In this document: one piece after another, positions 8,812-17,645 of the stretch
Numbering within the stretch: position 1 is the stretch's first letter
Layout: every line of letters starts with the position of its first letter
DNA from: Limnohabitans sp. Rim11
GTDB taxonomy: Bacteria; Pseudomonadota; Gammaproteobacteria; Burkholderiales; Burkholderiaceae_C
DNA length: 64,000 nt
Reading direction: 5' to 3'
Assembly (NCBI RefSeq): GCF_001269365.1
Contig: NZ_CXOM01000004.1
Location: 124,001 to 188,000 of the forward strand
Translations under genes and position numbers: made by a program
The notes under the pieces: generated by a model
The model's database searches: none
What the model saw: the letters and a program-made list of their open reading frames with translations, nothing else
Told to the model about the DNA's origin: nothing

Positions 8812-11067
8812 ATGCAGTCCAATTTTTTAAAAAATAGTCAATATTTAGGAGCGTTGATTCTTTTTATCGCTTTTCTGTTTGTCGGTTTTACTTTCCTTCG
8901 GAACGATGTCATCACAAATCAACCTGTCGCCAAAGACCTCTTAAACCAAAACGTACTTTTCAGCTCCTACCTCGAAACTCCTAAATACTTAGATTCAACA
9001 TCGTCCTACAGCAACAACGAAACGCCATGGACCTACGCTGTCTATGAGCCACCACTTAGATACCACTACTTAAAGCGTCCCTACGAATTAGAGTCACGCA
9101 CCTTGGCTCAAATGCCAACCGTTCAGTACCTCAGCAAAGATGGGCGTGAGTTGCCGGTCCAAACACCCGCAGATCAAATTGCTGAAAGTGTGTTTGAACT
9201 CAAAATTCAACCCGGCATTTTGTATCAGCCGCACCCCGCATTTGCAAAATCACCAGAGGGTCAATTGAGGTATCACAACCTGAAAGACTCAGACATTGAA
9301 GGCAAACGCAGACCTTATGATTTTGAACACATGGGAACTCGCGAGCTTGAGGCTGCAGACTACGCTTACGGCATCAAGCGAATTGCTACTCCCCGCATCA
9401 AATCGCCTTCGTTTGGATTTCTTGCCGAAAAAATTGTGGGTTTGGCCGATTACGGTCAAAAGATGAAGGCGGTCAATGAAACATTGAAGCAGGGTAAAAC
9501 TGCCAAAGAAGTGGGCCCCTTTGGCCACTTGCCTTGGCTAGACTTTAGGCAGCATGCGCTTTCGGGTGTTGAAGTTGTCGACAAGTACACCTTAAAAATT
9601 AGGGTGGTTGGCAAGTACCCGCAGTTTAAATACTGGTTGGCCATGACTTTCTTTTCACCCATTCCCTGGGAAGTCGATGCGTTCTATTCTCAAGATGGCA
9701 TGGCACGACGCAATCTGACTGCAGACACATGGCCTGTGGGCACAGGCCCCTACATGTTGACCGAATTCGTGCCCAATTCCAAAATGGAAATGGTGCGCAA
9801 CCCCAATTACCGAGGTGTGCCATATCCTTGTGAAGGCGAGGCGGGCGACAAAGAGAAGGGGCTGCTAGACGACTGTGGCAAGCCAACCCCCTTCGTCGAT
9901 AAATTCATTTCTATCATCGACAGAGAGCAGAGCTCTATTGCCACAAAATTTATTCAAGGCTATTACGACATTCCGCAGTTAGAGCGAGGTGAGCCGGGCA
10001 TTGGCTATCAAGTGGCCATTCAAGATGGCACGGGTCGGGCCAAAGATTTGGTCGATCGACAAATTAAATTGCCCAGCACCATTCAAGTTGGATTTTGGCA
10101 CTATGGTTTCAATTGGTTAGATCCTGTGGTGGGGCAAGGCAAAACGCCTGAAGATCGCATTCGAAACAAAAAATTGCGACATGCTTTGGCCATTGCATTT
10201 GATTTTGAAGAATACGTTTCCATCTTTGAAGAAGATCGTGCCAAGGTCAATCACAGCGCTGTGGTTCAAGGTCTTTTTGGCAATAGGCTGTCAACGCCCA
10301 ATCCGGTGATCTATGAAAAATTGGCCAACGGAGAATACAAAAGACGGAACATCTCAGAAGCCAAAAAACTATTGGCTGAAGCGGGTTATCCCAACGGCCG
10401 CGATGTTAAAACGGGCCGGCCATTGGTCATTAATTATGACGCGCAGGGCGTCGGGCCAGGCTACAAAGCCCGAATGGATTGGGTGGCCAAGCAGTTTGCA
10501 AAACTCAACATCGAAGTCGAAATTAGAAACACCGACTACAACCGCTTTCAAGACAAGATGCGCAAAGGTTCTGCGCAATTCTTTTTCTGGGGCTGGCTTG
10601 CAGACTATCCAGATCCAGAAAACTTGCTGTTTTTGCTTTACGGTCCCAATTCAAAGGTTAAAACGGACGGCGAAAACTCTAGCAATTACATCAATCCAGC
10701 CTTTGACCAATTGTTCGATCAGATGAAAGATCTAGACGACTCACCTGAGCGTGAAAAAATGATTGGCAAGATGATTGAAATTACCCAAGACGATATGCCG
10801 CTGCTTAATGGTTGGTCAGAAGAATTTGGCGGCGCATTCCATCAATGGGTCTACAACGGCAAACCCTCCAACATCATCCGTGATGGCCTGCCTTATTTAA
10901 GAATAGATCCAAAGCTCAGAGTGGAAAAAATACGCGAATGGAACCAAGGCATTTGGTGGCCATTGTTCCTGTTGCCACTGATGCTGCTGGGCGTGGCTTG
11001 GCCCGCATGGCAAGCTTGGCGAAGACGCCAACAGCAGCAAGCTGTACAAACTTCAGCGCAATCTTAA
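8812..11067 (+). CDS. Family-5 peptide-type solute-binding protein with N- and C-terminal membrane anchors
   Basis: Extracytoplasmic ligand-binding subunit (SBP_bac_5, DppA/OppA-like) of 751 residues, longer than the usual 500-600. Family features: GTGPYMLTEF, NPNYRG, KLRHALAIAFD and the late FFWGWLADYPDPENLL region. The N-terminus (about residues 10-30) is a hydrophobic segment with no clear signal peptidase or lipobox site. The C-terminus has a second strongly hydrophobic stretch (about 715-737, WWPLFLLPLMLLGVAWPAW) followed by the basic tail RRRQ. I infer a protein tethered to the inner membrane at both ends, with the binding domain in the periplasm. The permease genes follow at once (start at 11079), so it is the binding protein of that importer. 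Ligand unknown; peptides are likely. Confidence 0.9.
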   Translation: MQSNFLKNSQYLGALILFIAFLFVGFTFLRNDVITNQPVAKDLLNQNVLFSSYLETPKYLDSTSSYSNNETPWTYAVYEPPLRYHYLKRPYELESRTLAQMPTVQYLSKDGRELPVQTPADQIAESVFELKIQPGILYQPHPAFAKSPEGQLRYHNLKDSDIEGKRRPYDFEHMGTRELEAADYAYGIKRIATPRIKSPSFGFLAEKIVGLADYGQKMKAVNETLKQGKTAKEVGPFGHLPWLDFRQHALSGVEVVDKYTLKIRVVGKYPQFKYWLAMTFFSPIPWEVDAFYSQDGMARRNLTADTWPVGTGPYMLTEFVPNSKMEMVRNPNYRGVPYPCEGEAGDKEKGLLDDCGKPTPFVDKFISIIDREQSSIATKFIQGYYDIPQLERGEPGIGYQVAIQDGTGRAKDLVDRQIKLPSTIQVGFWHYGFNWLDPVVGQGKTPEDRIRNKKLRHALAIAFDFEEYVSIFEEDRAKVNHSAVVQGLFGNRLSTPNPVIYEKLANGEYKRRNISEAKKLLAEAGYPNGRDVKTGRPLVINYDAQGVGPGYKARMDWVAKQFAKLNIEVEIRNTDYNRFQDKMRKGSAQFFFWGWLADYPDPENLLFLLYGPNSKVKTDGENSSNYINPAFDQLFDQMKDLDDSPEREKMIGKMIEITQDDMPLLNGWSEEFGGAFHQWVYNGKPSNIIRDGLPYLRIDPKLRVEKIREWNQGIWWPLFLLPLMLLGVAWPAWQAWRRRQQQQAVQTSAQS

Positions 11068-11078
11068 AGGGCACTGAA

Positions 11079-12056
11079 ATGATTCAATTTTTATCACGTA
11101 AATTGCTGTACGGCTTTGCCATTTTGGTTGGCATCAATCTGCTGACCTTTGTTTTGTTTTTTAAAGTCAACACACCCGATGACATGGCGCGCATGCAACT
11201 GGGTGGCAAACGAGTGACCTCAGAAGCCATTGATAAATGGAAGGCCGAGCGAGGCTACGACAGGCCCTTGTTTTTCAATGACGCTGAATCGGGTATGGCG
11301 CAATTGACCAATACGATTTTCTTAGACAGCTCGCTGCGCATGTTTGCTTTTGATTTTGGCCCCGCCGACAGCGGCCGAGACATCGCCTCCGAAATTGTGC
11401 GTCGTGCCGGCCCCTCTCTGGCGCTGGCATTGCCCACCTTTGTGGTGGGCTTAGGCATCTCCGTTGTGTTGGCCCTGGGTCTGGCATTTTTCAGAGGCAC
11501 CTACTTGGACTTTTGGGGAACGGTTTTGTGTGTGGTGTTCATGTCCATTTCCTCACTCTTTTTCATTGTGATTGGACAGTACATTTTTTCTCGTGTTTTG
11601 CAGCTCATGCCCGTTTCGGGTTATGCCTCTGGCCTTGATGCCTGGCGATTTTTGGTGCTGCCTGTGGGCGTTGGCATTTTGGCCAGGCTAGGCGGCGAAG
11701 TGCGGTTTAACCGAACCTTGTTCATGGAAGAGATTGGCAAGGACTATGTTCGAACGGCGCGATCCAAAGGCCTGTCTGAAGCGCGTGTACTTTTGGGACA
11801 TGTGCTGCGCAATGCGCTCATTCCTATTTTGAGCGCTTCTGTTGCCGTCATTCCCTTGTTGTTTATGGGCAGCCTCATATCGGAATCATTTTTTGCCATT
11901 CCTGGTTTAGGCACGTATTTGATTGAAGCTATTTCGGGGCAAGACTTTGCCATTGTCAGAGCCATGGTTTTCATTGGTTCTTTCTTGTACATCGTTGGCT
12001 TAATTTTGACCGACATCAGCTACACCTTAGCTGACCCTCGCATTCGCCTGCAGTAA
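11079..12056 (+). CDS. ABC transporter permease, DppB/OppB type
   Basis: Inner-membrane permease of 325 residues in the peptide/nickel importer class. I chose the ATG at 11079, 11 bp after the binding-protein stop; the longer frame from 10938 lies inside the previous gene. The N-terminus RKLLYGFAILVGINLLTFVLFF is typical of DppB helix 1. A BPD_transp_1 domain with about five further helices follows. The EAA-type coupling loop is DYVRTARSKGLSEARVLLGHVLRNA, which contacts the ATPase. The late motif ESFFAIPGLGTYLIEAI is also a family hallmark. It is 7 bp from the next permease gene. Together with 12064-13518 it forms the membrane channel. Confidence 0.93.
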   Translation: MIQFLSRKLLYGFAILVGINLLTFVLFFKVNTPDDMARMQLGGKRVTSEAIDKWKAERGYDRPLFFNDAESGMAQLTNTIFLDSSLRMFAFDFGPADSGRDIASEIVRRAGPSLALALPTFVVGLGISVVLALGLAFFRGTYLDFWGTVLCVVFMSISSLFFIVIGQYIFSRVLQLMPVSGYASGLDAWRFLVLPVGVGILARLGGEVRFNRTLFMEEIGKDYVRTARSKGLSEARVLLGHVLRNALIPILSASVAVIPLLFMGSLISESFFAIPGLGTYLIEAISGQDFAIVRAMVFIGSFLYIVGLILTDISYTLADPRIRLQ

Positions 12057-12063
12057 GTCCATC

Positions 12064-13518
12064 ATGCAACCCGTCTTTTTACTTACCGACTTATTTGTCT
12101 ACGCTATTTTGTTGTTTGTGCTTTGGTACATGTGGCAAGTGCGTTCAGATCGTAATTTGCGCGCCAATTGGGGCTTGGCCATGCGCCGTCCAGTGGCCAT
12201 GGTGAGCAGCATGGTGCTCGGATTTTTCTTGTTGTTGGCTTTGGCCGATTCGATTCACTTCAGAACGGCACTGCCTACTGAAGCTGGTAAAGAGGTTCAG
12301 TATTCGCCTGAAGCCACCTCTGTTTTGGACAAAGTGCTTCAGCCTTTGTCCGCTGCTGTGGAGCGAAGTTATTCAGAACCCTTGGCCGCTGTGGCCTTTA
12401 AGAAAGAAACTTTTGTGCGCGATGGTCAGACGGTTCGCGACTATCCAAGATTGCGTTTCGGCGGCAAGCACTTAACCGATCCGGCCAAGGAACTGTCATC
12501 CGATTTGGCACAAAGAAGCATGGCAGCACTGGGTTTGGGCACATTGATCGTAGTGCTTAGTTTGATGTTGGGCGTTGTCTATGCCAGCCTTTCAACCCAA
12601 CAATCTTTGTCTGTGGTGTGGACCAAATTTAAATCAGGCCGCACCATCTGGCCTTGGCGCTCAATGGCCTTGACCTTTGCACTAATGACTCTGGCCATCA
12701 CTTGGGTTGTCATGTTGTCGCAGGCTTACCATGTCTTTGGCACAGACCGTACAGGCAATTCTGTTTTGGTCTTTGCTTTAAAAAGTGTTCGAACTGCTTT
12801 GGTGATAGGCGGCTTAACAACTTTGGTGGTCATGCCTTTGGCTTTGCTGCTGGGTGTCACGGCGGGGTACTTGCGGGGTTGGGTAGATGAAGCCATTCAA
12901 TACCTTTACACCTTGTTGGCTTCTATTCCTGATGTGCTCTTGATTGCAGCTTCGGTTTTGCTGTTGCAGGTTTTTATTGATAAAAACCAAGGTGTTTTTG
13001 AAACCGCGTTGGAACGGGCCGATGCACGACTGTTTTTCCTCTGCCTCATTTTGGGCATCACCTCCTTCACAGGATTGTGTCGATTGGTTCGAGGTGAGAC
13101 ATTGAAGTTACGTGAGCTCGAATACATTCAATCTGCAAAAGCATTTGGCGTTTCAACGCCACGAGTTTTGTGGCGGCATATTGTTCCCAACTTGATGCAC
13201 TTGGTCTTGATCAATTCGGTGATGCAGTTTTCAAGCTTCGTTTTAGCAGAAGCTGTGTTGTCTTATGTGGGGGTGGGCGTCGATCCTAAAACTGCCAGTT
13301 TTGGCGTCATGATTAACACCGCACGTGCTGAGTTGGCCGCTACGCCTTTGGTATGGTGGACATTGACCACGGCATTTGGTTTTATGTTTCTGATTGTGCT
13401 CAGCGCCAATTTGTTGGCCGACGCAGTGCGCGATGCCTTTGACCCTAGAACCCGACTTCGAAGTTCAAGCATTTCAAATAGCCATTCAACCGAGCCTGCA
13501 GCGAAGGTGGCCGCATGA
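12064..13518 (+). CDS. ABC transporter permease, DppC type, with long N-terminal extension
   Basis: Second channel subunit, 484 residues, against about 280-300 for ordinary DppC proteins. The canonical part starts near residue 225 (HVFGTDRTGNSVLVFALKS, matching the HPLGTDxxGRD signature) and contains the permease domain with the coupling loop EYIQSAKAFGVSTPRVLWRHIVPN. The extra N-terminal part has hydrophobic segments near residues 5-23, 42-60, about 160-178 and 200-220, with a roughly 90-residue, probably periplasmic, segment between. Long DppC/YejE relatives exist in which helix 1 is followed by a loop; this one adds more. The stop overlaps the ATPase start (ATGA at 13515-13518), so translation is probably coupled. 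Confidence 0.9.
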   Translation: MQPVFLLTDLFVYAILLFVLWYMWQVRSDRNLRANWGLAMRRPVAMVSSMVLGFFLLLALADSIHFRTALPTEAGKEVQYSPEATSVLDKVLQPLSAAVERSYSEPLAAVAFKKETFVRDGQTVRDYPRLRFGGKHLTDPAKELSSDLAQRSMAALGLGTLIVVLSLMLGVVYASLSTQQSLSVVWTKFKSGRTIWPWRSMALTFALMTLAITWVVMLSQAYHVFGTDRTGNSVLVFALKSVRTALVIGGLTTLVVMPLALLLGVTAGYLRGWVDEAIQYLYTLLASIPDVLLIAASVLLLQVFIDKNQGVFETALERADARLFFLCLILGITSFTGLCRLVRGETLKLRELEYIQSAKAFGVSTPRVLWRHIVPNLMHLVLINSVMQFSSFVLAEAVLSYVGVGVDPKTASFGVMINTARAELAATPLVWWTLTTAFGFMFLIVLSANLLADAVRDAFDPRTRLRSSSISNSHSTEPAAKVAA

Positions 13519-15350
13519 CACAGCAATTGAATGTCAAAAACCTGGTCGTCGATTTGCAAACTGAAGTGGGCATGGCCCGCGCGGTAGACGCACTGAATCT
13601 CACAATCGAAAAAGGCCAAACCTTTGCCTTGGTCGGTGAGTCTGGCTGTGGCAAGTCCATGACCGCTTTGTCATTGCTTCGACTGCTACCTGACAACGCT
13701 GTGATTCAAAGCGGACAGGTACAACTGAGCGATGTGGATGTTTTTCAGCTCAGCGAAAACCAAATGCGCAGCATTCGCGGGCGACGGATCTCCATCATTT
13801 TTCAAGAACCTTCCACCAGTTTGAATCCTGTCATGACGGTGGGTGACCAAATTTTGGAAGTGATCTTTCAACACACCTCGTTACAAGGCCCAGCAGCTCA
13901 CGCACGCGCAGTAGAGTGGCTAACAAAGGTTGGATTGCCCGAACCAGAACGCCGCATGGGCAGCTATCCCTTTGAAATGTCGGGTGGTCAATTGCAACGG
14001 GTGATGATTGCCATCGCTTTGGCAGCCGAGCCTGATCTGCTGATTGCTGACGAACCCACCACGGCTTTGGATGTGACCATCCAGGCCCAAATTTTGGATT
14101 TGCTCAAAAGCCTGCAACAAGAACGTGGCATGGCCATGCTTTTAATTACGCATGACTTGGCTGTGGTGAGCGGCATGGCCGATCAGGTGGCCTTGATGTA
14201 TGCCGGTCAAATTGTAGAAGTGGCCACAGCTGCTGATTTTTTTGTTCGTCCTTCACATCCTTATGCCAAGTTGTTGCTTCAGGCATTGCCCGGCGAAGAT
14301 TTGCGCGGCAGGCAATTGGCGGCCATTCAAGGGACCGTACCGCCATTAACCCAAGCCTTTAAAGGCTGCCGATTTGCGCCGCGCTGTCCGTACCAAACCG
14401 ATGGTTGCAAAGACAAAGCGGTTGGTATGACGCCATTGTCTGATGCACACCATGTGCGCTGCGTTCGAGTCAATGAACTAGCACTCCAATCAGCCAATTT
14501 GCCTCCTCTATTGGATCGTGCAAAAGCCTTGTCAACTGACCATTCGGCGCTGTTGTCTGTCAAAGATTTGTCTGTGACCTATTCAATGGGTGGCAGTTTC
14601 TTGGGCGCTAAAAAGACTTTTTCGGCTGTTAAAAAGGTCAGCTTTGACATCCATAAAGGCCAGACTTTGGCCTTGGTGGGCGAGTCTGGTTGTGGCAAAA
14701 CCACCATTGGCAAAGCGCTGTTGCAGTTGCTCACACCACAAACTCAAATATCGGGGCAAGCCTTTTTGCATGGCCAAGATTTGTTTGGTTTGAGGGGTCA
14801 GGCACTTCAAGAATCACGCCGCCAGTTGCAAATTATTTTTCAAAATCCCTTTGGTTCTTTGAACCCCCGTATGCGTGTTCTAGAAATTTTGGAGGAGGGC
14901 ATGAAAAGCCTTCACCCAGAATGGTCTGCAGACCAAAGACGCGCTGACTTGAAGGTGCTGATGGACCAGGTTGGCCTCAGAGCCGACGCCCTCGATCGCT
15001 ACCCCCATGAATTTTCCGGCGGTCAACGGCAACGCATTGCCATTGCGCGTGCTTTGGCCGTCAAGCCAAGTTTGATTGTGTGCGACGAGCCTACTTCGGC
15101 TTTGGATGTGTCGGTTCAGGCCCAGATATTGAATCTTTTAAGGGAACTTCAGGACTCCTTGGGCGTCAGTTACCTGTTTGTGACCCACAACATAGGGGTG
15201 GTGGCTTATTTGGCCGACCGGGTGGCCGTGATGCATGCTGGCGAAATTGTCGAAATGGGAGATGCTTCTCAAATTTTGAACAATCCGCAAGATCCCTACA
15301 CAAAAACACTGCTTTCTGCGGTACCCAAACTGAATCAGGCACTGGTCTAA
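13515..15350 (+). CDS. Fused double ATPase of a peptide-type ABC importer (YejF-like)
   Basis: 611 residues with two complete nucleotide-binding domains. Domain 1 (about 1-320): Walker A GESGCGKS, signature MSGGQLQR, Walker B LLIADEPT, His ITHD, then the oligopeptide C-terminal motif with cysteines [15 protein letters not shown]. Domain 2 (about 340-611): Walker [11 protein letters not shown]-loop [11 protein letters not shown], signature FSGGQRQR, Walker B LIVCDEPT, switch residue in VTHN. The fusion replaces separate DppD and DppF proteins, as in YejF and GsiA. It overlaps the permease upstream by 4 nt and ends the operon; a strong hairpin with a T-run follows about 70 bp later. A switch His is present in domain 1 (THD) and domain 2 (THN), so both sites look functional. 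Confidence 0.94.
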   Translation: MTQQLNVKNLVVDLQTEVGMARAVDALNLTIEKGQTFALVGESGCGKSMTALSLLRLLPDNAVIQSGQVQLSDVDVFQLSENQMRSIRGRRISIIFQEPSTSLNPVMTVGDQILEVIFQHTSLQGPAAHARAVEWLTKVGLPEPERRMGSYPFEMSGGQLQRVMIAIALAAEPDLLIADEPTTALDVTIQAQILDLLKSLQQERGMAMLLITHDLAVVSGMADQVALMYAGQIVEVATAADFFVRPSHPYAKLLLQALPGEDLRGRQLAAIQGTVPPLTQAFKGCRFAPRCPYQTDGCKDKAVGMTPLSDAHHVRCVRVNELALQSANLPPLLDRAKALSTDHSALLSVKDLSVTYSMGGSFLGAKKTFSAVKKVSFDIHKGQTLALVGESGCGKTTIGKALLQLLTPQTQISGQAFLHGQDLFGLRGQALQESRRQLQIIFQNPFGSLNPRMRVLEILEEGMKSLHPEWSADQRRADLKVLMDQVGLRADALDRYPHEFSGGQRQRIAIARALAVKPSLIVCDEPTSALDVSVQAQILNLLRELQDSLGVSYLFVTHNIGVVAYLADRVAVMHAGEIVEMGDASQILNNPQDPYTKTLLSAVPKLNQALV

Positions 15351-15399
15351 ATTGCCGCTTTTTTCCAACAAATCCTTTCCAAATCAAGTATTTATGGAT

Positions 15400-15405
15400 T
15401 AGAAT
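15400..15405 (+). promoter_or_regulatory. Possible -10 box of the rimP-nusA operon
   Basis: TAGAAT at 15400-15405, with a weak -35-like TTCCAA 17 nt upstream (15377-15382). If used, the transcript would start near 15411 and the hairpin at 15421-15447 would lie at its very beginning, as an attenuator. The -35 is poor, so this is only a candidate. Confidence 0.3.
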
Positions 15406-15415
15406 GCGGTCTTCA

Positions 15416-15457
15416 CGACCAAACGGGCGGGTTTTCACCGCCCGTTTTTTTTGGTCG
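15416..15457 (+). terminator. Terminator/attenuator between the peptide transporter and rimP
   Basis: Perfect 10-bp stem (arms 15421-15430 and 15438-15447, core ACGGGCGG/CCGCCCGT), loop of 7, and a run of eight T (15445-15452). Outer bases CGACC (15416-15420) can also pair with GGTCG (15453-15457). The same GACC can instead pair with the preceding GGTC (15408-15411), giving two alternative folds. It can end the transporter transcript. Because it lies in the 201-bp leader before rimP, it might also control the nusA operon. Confidence 0.85.
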
Positions 15458-15551
15458 ATCGATAAGTGATATTGGGTTTAAGCAGGGTTTTTACCCATCA
15501 TGAATCGACATCAACATTGATGTTTAACCTTTTTTAAAAGACTTGTTTTAA

Positions 15552-16136
15552 GTGGCATTGCAGCAGATAGTTGAAGAAACCGTGGCCGGTTTGGGCTATG
15601 AACTGGTAGAGATTGAACGCTCTGCCGGTGGTTTGCTGCGCATCACCATCGACAACCCTTGGCAAGAAGGCGTAGACCGGTTTGAAATTCCGTTTGTCAC
15701 AGTCGAAGACTGTGAAAAGGTCAATCGCCAATTGATGTTTGCTTTGGAAGTGGATGGCGTTGAATACCGCCGTCTCGAAGTCTCTTCGCCAGGCATTGAT
15801 CGCCCGCTCAAAAACGACAGAGACTTAGCCAGGTTTGAAGGCGAGCTCATTGACATCACCCTGAAAGCCCCCATGGGAGAGGCTGCTGCAGGTTTGGTCA
15901 ATGCCTTGCGCAAAAAATTCAGAGGCACCTTGGAAAAGGCAGAAGCCGGCGAGGGCTGGCAAATTGTTTGGTCCGATGCGCCCGAACCCAAGCCAGGTGC
16001 CCGTGTTAGCAAAAAACGGCCACCCGTGCCGCTGCAGGCTTTGGGTTTTACCTTAGACGAATTAAGAGAGGCGCGGCTTGCGCCAGTGGTTGATTTCAAG
16101 GGCCGTAAGCCCAAAACAGACATAGGAGAGAAGTAA
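15552..16136 (+). CDS. rimP: Ribosome maturation factor RimP
   Basis: Needed for 30S subunit maturation. 194 residues, slightly longer than the E. coli protein (about 150) because of a C-terminal region (about 120-170) with a [15 protein letters not shown] linker. Family features: [10 protein letters not shown] at the start, [13 protein letters not shown] in the middle. It starts with GTG at 15552; no ATG gives a full N-terminus and the GTG-start protein aligns with RimP from its first helix. There is no strong ribosome site before it. It is the first gene of the rimP-nusA-infB operon, with nusA starting directly after its stop (16138). Confidence 0.94.
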   Translation: MALQQIVEETVAGLGYELVEIERSAGGLLRITIDNPWQEGVDRFEIPFVTVEDCEKVNRQLMFALEVDGVEYRRLEVSSPGIDRPLKNDRDLARFEGELIDITLKAPMGEAAAGLVNALRKKFRGTLEKAEAGEGWQIVWSDAPEPKPGARVSKKRPPVPLQALGFTLDELREARLAPVVDFKGRKPKTDIGEK

Positions 16137-16137
16137 C

Positions 16138-17622
16138 ATGAATCGCGAACTGTTGATGCTGGTTGAAGCCATCTCACGTGAAAAGAACGTTGAACGTGAC
16201 ATCGTGTTTGGTGCCGTCGAATCTGCACTGGCCCAAGCCACCAAAAAAATCTACGAAGGCGATGTGGACATTCGTGTTGCCATCGATCGCGACAGCGGCA
16301 ACTATGAAACCTTCCGCCGTTGGCACGTTGTGCCAGATGAAGCCGGTTTGCAATTGCCTGACCAAGAAATTTTGTTGTTCGAAGCACTCGAGCAAATTCC
16401 AGACATTGAAGTCGATGAGTACATCGAAGAAGCTGTCGAGTCATTGCCCATTGGCCGCATTGGTGCCATGGCAGCCAAACAAGTCATCTTGCAAAAGATC
16501 CGTGATGCTGAGCGAGAAATGTTGCTCAACGAATTCATGGCTCGTGGCGAGAAGATTTTGGTCGGTACCGTCAAGCGCATGGACAAGGGCGACATCATTG
16601 TCGAGTCTGGCCGCGTTGAAGGCCGCCTGCGCCGCAGCGAAATGATTCCAAAAGAGAACCTGCGCAATGGCGACCGCGTTCGCGCCATGATCATGGAAGT
16701 CGACCTCACACTGCGTGGCGCACCCATCATCTTGTCTCGCTCTTCCCCCGAGTTCATGATTGAATTGTTCCGTCAAGAAGTGCCCGAAATTGAACAAGGC
16801 TTGTTGGAAATTAAATCTTGCGCCCGTGACCCTGGTTCACGCGCCAAGATTGCTGTACTGTCACACGACAAGCGCGTCGATCCTATTGGCACGTGTGTGG
16901 GCGTTCGTGGTACCCGCGTCAATGGCGTAACCAACGAATTGGCCGGCGAGCGCGTCGACATTGTCTTGTGGAGTGAAGATCCAGCTCAGTTCGTGATTGG
17001 TGCCTTGGCACCCGCCAACGTTCAATCCATTGTGGTGGACGAAGAAAAGCACGCCATGGACGTGGTGGTGGACGAAGAGAACTTGGCCATTGCCATTGGC
17101 CGTGGTGGTCAAAACGTTCGCTTGGCCTCTGACCTGACTGGTTGGAAAATCAACATCATGGACGCTGCCGAGTCAGCCCAAAAACAAGCCGAAGAAACAA
17201 CTGGTATTCGCGCCTTGTTCATGGAAAAACTCGATGTGGACCAAGAAATTGCCGACATCCTCATTGAAGAAGGTTTCACCAGCTTGGAAGAAGTGGCCTA
17301 TGTGCCGATCCAAGAAATGTTGGAAATCGAAAGCTTCGACGAAGACACCGTGAACGAATTGCGCACTCGCGCCAAAGACGCTTTGCTCACATTAGAAATT
17401 GCCCGTGAAGAAAGCGTTGAAGACGTGTCGCAAGACCTGCGCGATTTGGAAGGCCTCACCCCTGAACTCATCGCCAAGTTGGTTGAAGCCGGCGTTCATA
17501 CCCGTGACGACTTGGCCGATTTGGCCACTGACGAACTCACCGACATCACCGGACAAACCGATGGTGAAGCCACCGCCCTGATCATGAAAGCCCGTGAACA
17601 TTGGTTCACAGGTCAGGCCTAA
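16138..17622 (+). CDS. nusA: Transcription termination/antitermination protein NusA
   Basis: RNA polymerase-associated factor that acts in pausing, termination and antitermination. 494 residues, full length. Domains: N-terminal polymerase-binding domain (about 1-125), S1 domain (about 135-200, [16 protein letters not shown]), two KH domains (about 230-345, [15 protein letters not shown] and [12 protein letters not shown]), and two C-terminal acidic repeats (about 365-420 and 440-490, each with a helix-hairpin-helix, e.g. [17 protein letters not shown]). A ribosome site, AGGAGA, lies before ATG 16138. It lies between rimP and infB as in most proteobacteria. In E. coli this operon is autoregulated by NusA; the hairpin leader here would fit such control, but that is inferred. 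Confidence 0.97.
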   Translation: MNRELLMLVEAISREKNVERDIVFGAVESALAQATKKIYEGDVDIRVAIDRDSGNYETFRRWHVVPDEAGLQLPDQEILLFEALEQIPDIEVDEYIEEAVESLPIGRIGAMAAKQVILQKIRDAEREMLLNEFMARGEKILVGTVKRMDKGDIIVESGRVEGRLRRSEMIPKENLRNGDRVRAMIMEVDLTLRGAPIILSRSSPEFMIELFRQEVPEIEQGLLEIKSCARDPGSRAKIAVLSHDKRVDPIGTCVGVRGTRVNGVTNELAGERVDIVLWSEDPAQFVIGALAPANVQSIVVDEEKHAMDVVVDEENLAIAIGRGGQNVRLASDLTGWKINIMDAAESAQKQAEETTGIRALFMEKLDVDQEIADILIEEGFTSLEEVAYVPIQEMLEIESFDEDTVNELRTRAKDALLTLEIAREESVEDVSQDLRDLEGLTPELIAKLVEAGVHTRDDLADLATDELTDITGQTDGEATALIMKAREHWFTGQA

Positions 17623-17645
17623 TATCAAGGAGGCACGAACCCCAT

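Noticed and set aside
10938-11078. Upstream extension of the DppB-type permease
   Set aside because: It lies inside the binding-protein gene; the ATG at 11079 gives the normal helix 1.
15596-16444. Long minus-strand frame of 282 codons opposite rimP and nusA
   Set aside because: It is antisense to two well-supported genes, has no recognisable domain and reads as a shadow of their codon pattern.
17601-17645. TTG start for infB inside nusA
   Set aside because: A strong ribosome site before ATG 17646 and the normal IF2 N-terminus argue for the later start.
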